Of a stretch of DNA of 39,207 nucleotides, positions 7,850 through 14,857 are shown piece after piece (the stretch's first letter is position 1; each line of letters opens with the position of its first letter). The DNA lies in NCBI GenBank assembly GCA_025465475.1, contig JAODMR010000067.1, forward strand, positions 1 through 39,207. The letters are read 5' to 3'. The notes under the pieces are model-generated. The model made no database searches. It was not told the DNA's origin and saw only the letters and a program-made list of their open reading frames with translations. Position numbers and translations under genes: made by a program. This stretch comes from Micrococcaceae bacterium (GTDB taxonomy: Bacteria; Actinomycetota; Actinomycetes; Actinomycetales; Micrococcaceae).

Positions 7850-9327
7850 TGAAGCTCGGAAGATTCCTTCGTTCCGCCCGCAAAGGGTGGTGGATTGTTG
7901 TCGTTTCGGTGCTGGTCTGCCTCGGCGTCGCCGCGTTGGTCACCGCTACCACCGCGCGGGCATATCAAAGCACGGTGAGGTTTTACGTCTCCGCACCGGC
8001 AGCGACGGGTCAAAGCGCCCTGCAGGCAGACCAGTTGGCACGCCAACGAATCGTCGGTTACGCAAGCCTGCTGACCAGCGACAGGATCGTTGAGCAGCTT
8101 ACGAAGGCCAGCGGAGTCTCTGCCCCCGTTGCTGATGTGACGAACATGATCAGCGCGTTCGGGGACTCCAACACGCTGCTGTTGACGGTCAACGTCAACG
8201 GCCCCAGCAAGGATGATACCTACGCTGTGGCCTCCGCCATCGCCACCAACTTCAACCGCATGGTCAACGATTTGGAAAACACCGGAGGACCCGGCACGCA
8301 GTCAGTACTCAACGTGGTGGCTGGCCCAACCAGTGACGATGATCCGGTCTCGCCGCGGGAAACGCTGAATCTCGGCCTCGGCCTGCTCCTTGGCCTGGCC
8401 CTCGGCGTCGGGATCCTGATTTCACGCAGCCGCGGTGACAGGTCACTGCGCACCACTGCCGACCTTGAAACCAGTGCCGCTCCGCTGCTGGCAACAGTGC
8501 CGGCTGAGAAGCGGCATGGTCCCCGCGCTGATTCGCTGGCCGTCGTCGCCGGGCCGCTGCGCCTCGAAGCGGCACGCAACCTCCGCACCATCCTGCACTT
8601 CCGGTCCGACGCCGACAACCTGCGCGCCATCGCTGTCGCCTCCGCGGCCGCCGGTGAGGGTCGTACCACTGTCGCCGTGAATCTCGCCCTGTCGTGCGCG
8701 GAGGCGGGTTTCCGCACTCTTCTGGTCGAAACCGATCTCCGCCGGCCCCAACTGGCCGAGGACTTTCACCTCGCAGCCGGCGGCGGGCTCGCCGAGGTGC
8801 TGCAGCAGGGCATGGACCTGACCGCCGCCGTGCAGCCGACGTCCCGCAGGAACCTGGCCATCCTGCCCGCCGGTGCAGCGACGGCCCGGGCCTCCGAGCT
8901 GCTGGGCACAACGACGATGGAGGCCCTGCTGGCTGCGGCGAAGGAACGCTACGACGTCGTCATCCTCGATACAGCGCCGCTCCTGCCCTATGCCGACGCC
9001 CGGATCGTCTCCGCGCTGGCCGACGGCGTGCTGCTGGTGACCCGCTTTGGCCAGTCAACCCCGGAACGGATCCAGGCCGGCCTGGAGAGCCTGCACCTGG
9101 TGCGCGCCAAGGTCCTGGGCACGGTGTTCAACGCTGTTCCCCTGCCCCGCGGCGGGGACCGGGACGCCACGCCGGTCTCCGGTGCGGCGCACCTGCCCGA
9201 CCCCTCCGCCGCTCCCTCCCGCACGGCACAGCAGCGTTCCGTTCCTGCGGCTTCCGGCCCGAAGTCCCGGCCGGGAACCCCAGCGGCACAGCAACAAAGC
9301 GGCGAGCAGGAACGGGTGGAAAGGTGA
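7849..9327 (+). CDS. Wzz-type chain-length protein fused to a degenerate BY-kinase-like domain
   Basis: 492 residues from GTG 7849, chosen because it abuts the leader stop and gives the usual short cytoplasmic lead (V-K-L-G-R-F-L-R) before the first membrane helix at about 14-34. An upstream in-frame GTG at 7780 would add 23 residues. An extracytoplasmic Wzz segment follows, then a second helix at about 168-188 and a cytoplasmic CpsD/CapB-like ATPase domain. The P-loop at about 265-274 reads S-A-A-A-G-E-G-R-T-T: arginine 272 replaces the invariant lysine. Walker A' is V-E-T-D-L-R-R-P instead of D-x-D, and the D-T-A-P Walker B region is kept. The tail of about 55 residues has no tyrosine, so normal autophosphorylation is unlikely. 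It probably controls polymer length with the Wzy-like protein. A weak GGCAGG (7835-7840) may help initiation. Confidence 0.85.
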   Translation: MKLGRFLRSARKGWWIVVVSVLVCLGVAALVTATTARAYQSTVRFYVSAPAATGQSALQADQLARQRIVGYASLLTSDRIVEQLTKASGVSAPVADVTNMISAFGDSNTLLLTVNVNGPSKDDTYAVASAIATNFNRMVNDLENTGGPGTQSVLNVVAGPTSDDDPVSPRETLNLGLGLLLGLALGVGILISRSRGDRSLRTTADLETSAAPLLATVPAEKRHGPRADSLAVVAGPLRLEAARNLRTILHFRSDADNLRAIAVASAAAGEGRTTVAVNLALSCAEAGFRTLLVETDLRRPQLAEDFHLAAGGGLAEVLQQGMDLTAAVQPTSRRNLAILPAGAATARASELLGTTTMEALLAAAKERYDVVILDTAPLLPYADARIVSALADGVLLVTRFGQSTPERIQAGLESLHLVRAKVLGTVFNAVPLPRGGDRDATPVSGAAHLPDPSAAPSRTAQQRSVPAASGPKSRPGTPAAQQQSGEQERVER

Positions 9328-9369
9328 TGCCCCCATCGATGTCCGGGCCGGTTAAGCAGGAGCCCTGAG

Positions 9370-10695
9370 ATGCAGCTGATCGCCTGGCTGGGGCTTAGCT
9401 GCCTCACCGCCTACCTGCTGCGCAGGCACCTCACCACCTGCCTAATCGTCATCCTGGCCCTCTGGTTCCTGGTGCCAACCGTCGGCAGCTACCTGTTGAC
9501 CGGGCAGCAGGTGGGGCCCCTGTCCTTCCACGCTGCCACCTGGCTCATCCTCGCCGTGGCCGCCGTGCAACTGCTCCATAACCCGCAGCTCCTGCTGGAG
9601 TCGCTCCGCCAGGCACGCTACTTCGTCCTGGTGACGGCACTGGTGCTCGCCGTTGCCTTCCTCACCACCAGAACCGTCCAAAGCGGTGGCGGCATGGTGC
9701 TGTTCGTAGACCAGATGGTCACTCCCGCAGTGTTCTTCCTGCTCATCCTGGCCGCGGCACGCACGGACGGGCAGCTGGTGCTGCGGCTGCGCAACGCACT
9801 GATGGTGCTCGCCTGCGTGGTGGTGGCCGTCGCCGTGCTTCAGTGGACCACCAAGAGCGTGCTCTTCTACGAGGCGGGCTTTCAAACGCAGTTCTGGTTC
9901 AAGCCCGAAAACCAGCGGTGGATGGGGACCTTCGATCAGCCGTTGGCCCTGTCCCTGGTACTCGTCACGCTGGCCCCCATGGTCGCCGGCATCAGGCGTC
10001 TATGGCTCGCCGTGCCCATGCTGGCGGTCATCGTGGTGGGCGTAGTGATCAGCCAGTCCAGGCTCGGCCTCGCTGTCGTTGCGGTTACCGTCCTCTACGC
10101 GGTCCTGTTCTCCAAGCATGGGGCAGCCTTGAAGCTGACGGTCCTGGCAGCGCTCGGAGTCGGCGTGTACTACCTGCTGCTCTCGCCCCTCGTGACAGGC
10201 ATCCTGGGCCGCATCGCCGATGACACGGGATCCACCGAGGCCCGCAATCAGGCCTACCACGTCTTCTTCCACAACTGGGCCAACTACCTGTTCACCGGGG
10301 ACGGACTCACGGCGAGCTACACCGTCGCGGAGTTCGCCGGCCTGCAGACCAGCTTCGAAAGCTCCATCATGATGTACGCCGTGGACATCGGCATCGTTTT
10401 CGCCGTGCTGTACTTTGGCGCCCTGCTCGCCGTCGTCGTGCGTGGCTTCGGCCGTTCCGGCGTCCGCGGCCTGTCCCTGGCCGGACTGCTGGTGGTCCTG
10501 ATCCCGCAGACCTATAGCGGCGTGGCCACCCGCTCCGTTGCCGGGATCATGGTGTGGACCGTGGTGGCGATGGTGGCCGTCGCCAGTTCGGAGTGGGCAG
10601 CGCGAAAGGGCCCGGCACCCGCACCAGCGCCGCCCGTTCCTGCTGTCCCGCGGCGGCGGCAATTGCAGGCCGCAACAACGTGGATCGGCAGGTGA
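9370..10695 (+). CDS. Wzy/O-antigen-ligase-like polytopic membrane protein
   Basis: 441 residues, almost entirely hydrophobic, with about 10-12 predicted membrane helices. A larger hydrophilic loop at about residues 285-325 (I-A-D-D-T-G-S-T-E-A-R-N followed by F-F-H-N-W) lies where Wzy/WaaL proteins have their periplasmic catalytic loop. The pattern of S-R-L-G-L and R-x-x-x-Y-x-x-F-F fits the O-antigen ligase/polymerase superfamily, whose overall sequence identity is low. The ATG has AGGAG at 9358-9362, 7 bases upstream. The gene lies 42 bases after the Wzz-kinase gene and 6 bases before the GDPD lipoprotein gene. In context it should polymerise flipped repeat units outside the membrane; a ligase role cannot be excluded. 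Confidence 0.8.
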   Translation: MQLIAWLGLSCLTAYLLRRHLTTCLIVILALWFLVPTVGSYLLTGQQVGPLSFHAATWLILAVAAVQLLHNPQLLLESLRQARYFVLVTALVLAVAFLTTRTVQSGGGMVLFVDQMVTPAVFFLLILAAARTDGQLVLRLRNALMVLACVVVAVAVLQWTTKSVLFYEAGFQTQFWFKPENQRWMGTFDQPLALSLVLVTLAPMVAGIRRLWLAVPMLAVIVVGVVISQSRLGLAVVAVTVLYAVLFSKHGAALKLTVLAALGVGVYYLLLSPLVTGILGRIADDTGSTEARNQAYHVFFHNWANYLFTGDGLTASYTVAEFAGLQTSFESSIMMYAVDIGIVFAVLYFGALLAVVVRGFGRSGVRGLSLAGLLVVLIPQTYSGVATRSVAGIMVWTVVAMVAVASSEWAARKGPAPAPAPPVPAVPRRRQLQAATTWIGR

Positions 10696-10701
10696 GCGGC
10701 A

Positions 10702-12162
10702 GTGGCTCCCCTTCCGTGGACAGATTCCGGGTCCCTATCCCGTCGTGAGCTGCTGGTGCTCGGGGCCGGTACGGTGTTCCTGGCCGCGTGCTCACCCGAG
10801 CCGGAGGCAAAAGGAACGCCATCAAGCGTCACTGTCCGTGACTTGCGCTCCGGAAACCCGTTTTACATCGCACACCGGGGCTCCATGGACAACTGGCCAG
10901 AACACACGGCGGAAGCCTACGAACAGTCCCTCACCTACGGTGCGTCAGCGATCGAAGTGTCAGTCAGTTCCACCGCCGACGGGCAACTGATCTGCCACCA
11001 CGACACCAATGCGCTGCGCATGACAGGTGTGGACGTCAACTTTGCCGATGTGCCGTATGAACGGGTCCAGGCACTGCAGAACGACGCCAGGCCGTGGCTT
11101 GGCCCCAACAGCTACCTGCTGCCCGTGCCGTTGCTGCGTGACGTGCTGGACGCGGCCGCCGCGAAGGCCGTGATCTTCATCGAGGACAAGCAGGGCACCA
11201 ACACAACGGCCTTGCTGGATCTAATGGATACCTACCCCAATCCGACGGAACATTTCGTCTGGAAACAGTCGGCATTGGCTGCCCAACCAGGAGCCGTTTC
11301 CGACCGGGGATACACGACGTGGGGATATTTCCCCGAGGAGGACTTTGACACCATTGACTCCGGCGACCTGAACGGCGCCACATCCGCCTTTGACCTGCTG
11401 GGAATCCAACACACCGCCTCGGACGACCAGATCCGTGCACTCGTCGCCCTGGGCAAGCCGGTCATCTGCTGGGAGGTGCACACCCGCTGGTTACGGGACC
11501 GTCTCGTCGAGCTCGGAGTGCAGGGAATCATGTGTTCAAACATTCCCTATGTCACGACCAATGAGGCACGCAGCAGGACCGACGCGTTCGCCACCGGGCT
11601 CCGCGGATTCGGAGACCTGCCGTGGGCGTTGGCCTGGACCCACCAGCCCACCATTCGTCCCAAGACCTCCTCCCTGGCACTGGACCACGTGGACAAGGCC
11701 AGTTATTGCATGGGGTCCATGTGTCCCATCGTGCAAGACCGGTACGTCCTCGGCTTTGAGATGCGCTGGCCGGAAAGGGAGCCCCGGGACGGCGACCATG
11801 CAGGAGTCGCGTTCGGGCAGAAGGACGACTCCCCGTATCGGATCCGGGAAGCCGGCGCCGTCGGCGGCTACCACCTGGTGCTCCGTCAGGACGGACTGCT
11901 TGAACTATTTGGCAGGGAGTCCGGATCTGAATCGGGCTACTCCCTGGGCCGGGTGCAGACCGACAAACCAGTTCCGGGGCAGTGGATGCAGTTTCGCATT
12001 GAGGTCAATCCGGGAAACATCCGCTGTGGCCGCATTGACGGGACCGGTTGGTCATTCACTGCGGAAAGCAGCGTGTACCGGGGCGGCTACTTCTCGCTGT
12101 GCCGGAACTACTACGATTACCCGCCCGTGGAGTTCCGCGGCGTTTCCGTGCTCGACGGCTGA
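10702..12162 (+). CDS. Tat-type lipoprotein: glycerophosphodiester phosphodiesterase domain plus lectin-like domain
   Basis: 486 residues from a GTG six bases after the previous stop, with AGGTGAG at 10690-10696 as ribosome binding site. The N-terminus carries a twin-arginine motif (S-R-R-E-L-L, residues 13-18), a hydrophobic core and a lipobox L-A-A-C with Cys30, so it should be a lipid-anchored exported protein. Residues of about 52-290 form a GDPD TIM barrel: H58-R59-G60, E85, the H-H-D at 99-101 and E161 match active-site positions. The family's usual E-x-D is here E85-V-S87, so one metal-binding aspartate is missing. The last 190 residues look like a LamG/DUF1080-type beta sandwich. It may trim glycerol-phosphate from teichoic acid or decorated polysaccharide, or bind such polymers without cleaving them; both are inferences. 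Confidence 0.82.
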   Translation: MAPLPWTDSGSLSRRELLVLGAGTVFLAACSPEPEAKGTPSSVTVRDLRSGNPFYIAHRGSMDNWPEHTAEAYEQSLTYGASAIEVSVSSTADGQLICHHDTNALRMTGVDVNFADVPYERVQALQNDARPWLGPNSYLLPVPLLRDVLDAAAAKAVIFIEDKQGTNTTALLDLMDTYPNPTEHFVWKQSALAAQPGAVSDRGYTTWGYFPEEDFDTIDSGDLNGATSAFDLLGIQHTASDDQIRALVALGKPVICWEVHTRWLRDRLVELGVQGIMCSNIPYVTTNEARSRTDAFATGLRGFGDLPWALAWTHQPTIRPKTSSLALDHVDKASYCMGSMCPIVQDRYVLGFEMRWPEREPRDGDHAGVAFGQKDDSPYRIREAGAVGGYHLVLRQDGLLELFGRESGSESGYSLGRVQTDKPVPGQWMQFRIEVNPGNIRCGRIDGTGWSFTAESSVYRGGYFSLCRNYYDYPPVEFRGVSVLDG

Positions 12163-12213
12163 CCCCTTCCGGGGCGTCCGGCCGCTCACTGAAACCGACC
12201 GCACCACTGGAAG

Positions 12214-12232
12214 ATTATCGCCGTGAGATAAT
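12214..12232. promoter_or_regulatory. Dyad ATTATC-N7-GATAAT upstream of sufS
   Basis: A perfect 6-bp inverted repeat with a 7-base spacer lies 71 bases before the sufS start, in a 141-base gap after the GDPD gene. The right arm, GATAAT, resembles a -10 box, so the dyad could be an operator overlapping the promoter. A TTGACG begins at its end (12232-12237) but has no suitable -10 partner. The regulator is not known. Confidence 0.35.
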
Positions 12233-12303
12233 TGACGGGTCCACCGCCCAGCGCCTTTCTGCCGCCCGGAGCCGCGACGGACAAACCTGAAGGAGTTTTT
12301 GTC

Positions 12304-13632
12304 GTGCCAGTGAGTCTTCCTCCCGAACTGCAGAAGCCAGGCGGAGCTGTCCTGACCAACGCTGAAGTCCTGCGGATCCGTAACGACTTTCCTATCCTGC
12401 ACCAGCAGGTGAACGACCATCCGCTGGTGTACCTGGACTCCGGCGCCACCTCGCAGAGCCCCTCCAGCGTGCTGGAAGCGGAGCAGGAGTACTACGAGCA
12501 GCGCAACGCCGCCGTGCACCGGGGCGCCCATACCCTGGCGGTGGAAGCCACCGATGCCTTCGAAGACGCCCGTGCCACTGTCGCCGGGTTCATTGGGGCC
12601 GCAGAGAACGAAATTATCTGGACCGGAAACGCCACCGGCGGGCTGAACCTGCTGGCCTACGCCTTCTCCAACGCCAGCACCGGGCCCGTCCCGGGAACCG
12701 CTGGTCGCTTTGCCCTCGGCCCGGGGGATGAGGTCCTCGTGACCGAGATGGAGCACCACGCGAACCTGATCCCGTGGCAGGAACTGTGCCGGCGCACGGG
12801 CGCCACCCTGCGGTATATCCCCATTTCTGATGACGGAACCCTGCGGCTGGAAGAGGCGGAGCGGCTCATCACCGGACGCACCAAGGTCCTCAGCTTCACG
12901 CACGCCTCCAACGTGCTGGGCGTCATCAACCCGGTCGAGGTGCTCGTGGCCCTGGCCCGTGCCGCCGGAGCCCTGGTGGTCCTGGACGCCTGCCAGTCAG
13001 TGCCGCACCTTCCGGTGAACGTCAAGGACCTGGACGTCGACTTCGCCGTGTTCTCCGGGCATAAGATGCTCGGACCCACCGGGATCGGGGTGGTCTACGG
13101 AAGGCAGGAACTGCTCAACACCCTGCCACCGTTCCTGACCGGAGGTTCCATGATCACCCGCGTGACCATGGAACAGGCCGAATACCTGCCCGCACCGCAA
13201 CGCTTCGAGGCAGGAACGCAGCCCATCTCGCAGGCCGTGGCACTTGCCGCGGCCGTACGCTACCTGGGCGAAACAGGGATGGAACGCATCAGCGCGTGGG
13301 AGGCTGAACTGGGCCAGCGGTTGGTGCGAGGCCTCAGCGGCCTTGATGGCGTCCGCGTCCTGGGCCCGGGGACCGGGCAGGAACGCATCGGCCTGGCCGC
13401 CTTTGACGTGGCCGGCGTGCACGCCCACGACGTCGGACAATACCTGGACAGCCAGGGCATCGCCGTCCGGGTTGGCCACCATTGCGCCCAGCCACTGCAT
13501 CGGCGCCTGGGGTTGGTTTCCAGCACCCGGGCCAGCACCTACCTGTACAACACCACTGACGAGGTGGACCAGCTGGTTGAGGCTGTGGGCAACGTGCGCG
13601 GCTATTTTGGTGCCACGGACGGTGTGCGATGA
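12304..13632 (+). CDS. sufS: Cysteine desulfurase SufS
   Basis: 442 residues from GTG 12304, chosen because GAAGGAG (12289-12295) lies 8 bases before it; the frame stays open further upstream without a better site. This group II, PLP-dependent class-V aminotransferase-fold enzyme removes sulfur from cysteine and holds it as a persulfide for Fe-S cluster assembly in the cytoplasm. Visible motifs are the R-N-D-F-P-I-L start, A-V-H-R-G-A-H, E-H-H-A-N (PLP-stacking histidine), S-G-H-K with PLP lysine 254, and G-H-H-C-A-Q-P with active cysteine 394. The length is normal for SufS. It overlaps sufU by four bases (ATGA), forming the SufS-SufU pair. The sufBCD genes are not in the window, so the pair may be a second copy outside the main suf operon. 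Confidence 0.95.
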   Translation: MPVSLPPELQKPGGAVLTNAEVLRIRNDFPILHQQVNDHPLVYLDSGATSQSPSSVLEAEQEYYEQRNAAVHRGAHTLAVEATDAFEDARATVAGFIGAAENEIIWTGNATGGLNLLAYAFSNASTGPVPGTAGRFALGPGDEVLVTEMEHHANLIPWQELCRRTGATLRYIPISDDGTLRLEEAERLITGRTKVLSFTHASNVLGVINPVEVLVALARAAGALVVLDACQSVPHLPVNVKDLDVDFAVFSGHKMLGPTGIGVVYGRQELLNTLPPFLTGGSMITRVTMEQAEYLPAPQRFEAGTQPISQAVALAAAVRYLGETGMERISAWEAELGQRLVRGLSGLDGVRVLGPGTGQERIGLAAFDVAGVHAHDVGQYLDSQGIAVRVGHHCAQPLHRRLGLVSSTRASTYLYNTTDEVDQLVEAVGNVRGYFGATDGVR

Positions 13633-14096
13633 GCGCCCTGGATTCGCTGTACCAACAAATGATCCTGGAACACGCCAAAAGCCGCTACGGTGCAGACCTG
13701 CCCGCCGACGCGCCGGCGGTTCCCGGCCAGCCCGGCACGGGCCAATCCCACCAGCTGAACCCGGTCTGCGGGGACGAGATCACCCTGCAGGTCCAGCTTG
13801 ACGGCGGCAGCGTCCAAGCGGTGCGCTGGCACGGGGAGGGCTGCGCCATATCGATGGCGTCGGCTTCTGTGCTCAGCGAACTGGCGGAAGGAAAGAGCCC
13901 GGCCGAACTGCTGCAGGTCATGGACGCCTTCCGCACCGTGATGCGCTCGCGGGGGAAGACCGCGCCGGACGAGGACCTGCTGGGGGATGCTGCGGCGTTC
14001 GCCGGAGTCTCACGGTATCCGGCGAGGGTCAAATGCGCGATGCTCTCCTGGGTCGCTGCCGAGGACGCCCTGCGGCAGGCTGTCAGTACGGCCTAG
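13629..14096 (+). CDS. sufU: Sulfur-transfer protein SufU
   Basis: 155 residues. The protein accepts persulfide sulfur from SufS and passes it to the Fe-S assembly machinery. The zinc-site residues of the family are present: C47 and D49 in N-P-V-C-G-D, C72 in G-E-G-C-A-I-S, and C136 in R-V-K-C-A-M-L-S-W. The insertion between the second and third motifs that separates SufU from IscU is present. The start codon overlaps the sufS stop (ATGA), so the two proteins should be made together. The last 87 bases are overlapped by the antisense end of the VanZ-like gene. Confidence 0.95.
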   Translation: MSALDSLYQQMILEHAKSRYGADLPADAPAVPGQPGTGQSHQLNPVCGDEITLQVQLDGGSVQAVRWHGEGCAISMASASVLSELAEGKSPAELLQVMDAFRTVMRSRGKTAPDEDLLGDAAAFAGVSRYPARVKCAMLSWVAAEDALRQAVSTA

Positions 14097-14594
14097 GACA
14101 TCCGGCGGTTGCAGCCCCGGCGCCGCGTCCACCGGCCTGAGTGGACGGGCACGCTGCCGGTGCACCGAGCGGATCAGGAGGCCTACGCCGCGTCCGGCAA
14201 CCACCAGCAGGACGCCCAGGAGCGCCCCCAAGGTGTTCACCGTAACGTCCTGGACGCTGGCTACCCGCCGGGGCAGGAACATCAGTTGGCCCGCTTCGAT
14301 GGCGCTGGCCACCGCAAAGCCCAACGGCACCGTCAGCCACCAGAGCCGGCGGGGCAGGGCGAGGCCCACCAGCACGCCAAAGGGGAGGAAGAGGACCACG
14401 TTGGACGCTGCCTCCACAAACGCGTAATCGACCCAGCCGGGCACGCCTTGCTGATGCCAGTCGGCCAGTACTCCACGTAGCCAGCCGTTTGCGGGTTTGT
14501 CCACTGGGCTGGGCCATGCAGCCACCGTGGCCAGGGCACCCAAATAGAGGGCCAACAGGCTTAGCAGGCTAAAGGTTTTTCGCACTGCAGCCAT
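14010..14594 (-). CDS. VanZ-like membrane protein
   Basis: 194 residues from ATG 14594. Four hydrophobic segments are seen, with the VanZ-family signature N-V-V-L-F-L-P-F-G after the second and S-A-I-E-x-G-Q and V-Q-D-V-T-V-N-T-L-G-A before the last. VanZ was named for low-level teicoplanin resistance; most members have no defined role. The start is uncertain: no good ribosome binding site is seen, and the frame stays open to 14666, where it would encode a duplicated R-W-L-P-D-A translated from an 18-bp tandem repeat. The hydrophilic C-terminal tail of about 60 residues runs 87 bases into the antisense of sufU before its stop. It could have been extended by loss of an earlier stop. Confidence 0.8.
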   Translation of the reverse strand: MAAVRKTFSLLSLLALYLGALATVAAWPSPVDKPANGWLRGVLADWHQQGVPGWVDYAFVEAASNVVLFLPFGVLVGLALPRRLWWLTVPLGFAVASAIEAGQLMFLPRRVASVQDVTVNTLGALLGVLLVVAGRGVGLLIRSVHRQRARPLRPVDAAPGLQPPDVLGRTDSLPQGVLGSDPGEHRAFDPRRIP

Positions 14595-14609
14595 TTGACC
14601 AGATTCGGC

Positions 14610-14662
14610 GTCCGGTAGCCACCGGGCGTCCGGTAACCACCGGGCACCCCGGTAACACGGGC
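14610..14662. repeat. 18-bp tandem repeat upstream of the VanZ-like gene
   Basis: GTCCGGTAGCCACCGGGC (14610-14627) is followed directly by a copy with one change (14628-14645) and by a degenerate third copy to 14662. Each copy is itself a partial palindrome (CCGGT...ACCGG). It lies in the gap between the divergent VanZ-like and GGDEF-EAL genes, where it could be an operator array or a slippage product. The rest of that gap shows no clear promoter. Confidence 0.7.
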
Positions 14663-14764
14663 ACACCGGGGTGCGGCAAACAGTAGACTTTCACCGGGGC
14701 CGAAAACAGGGTGAGACGAGCTCAGGCGGCCGTTCGGACCGGAGCGGAAACGAGGAGTCTGTTG

Positions 14765-14857
14765 ATGGCACACAGTGGGGAGGCAGGATTGTTCTTTCCT
14801 GCTGCCCAGCGACCATGCTTTCGGCCTGCCAAGAGTAGCTGGGGCCGGCGTGGCTGA
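14765..14857 (+). CDS. Short overlapping reading frame, or frameshifted start of the GGDEF-EAL gene
   Basis: An ATG at 14765 lies 7 bases after GAGGAG (14752-14757), the only good ribosome binding site in front of the GGDEF-EAL gene, but it opens another reading frame. That frame encodes 30 residues (rich in Gly, Ala, Pro, Arg) and ends with TGA at 14855-14857, overlapping the GTG at 14850 of the main gene. Either it is a short coupled leader, or a one-base indel has separated the true N-terminus from the rest of the protein. The main frame in the same stretch also stays open back to a GTG at 14775, but its N-terminal residues resemble nothing known. Confidence 0.4.
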   Translation: MAHSGEAGLFFPAAQRPCFRPAKSSWGRRG

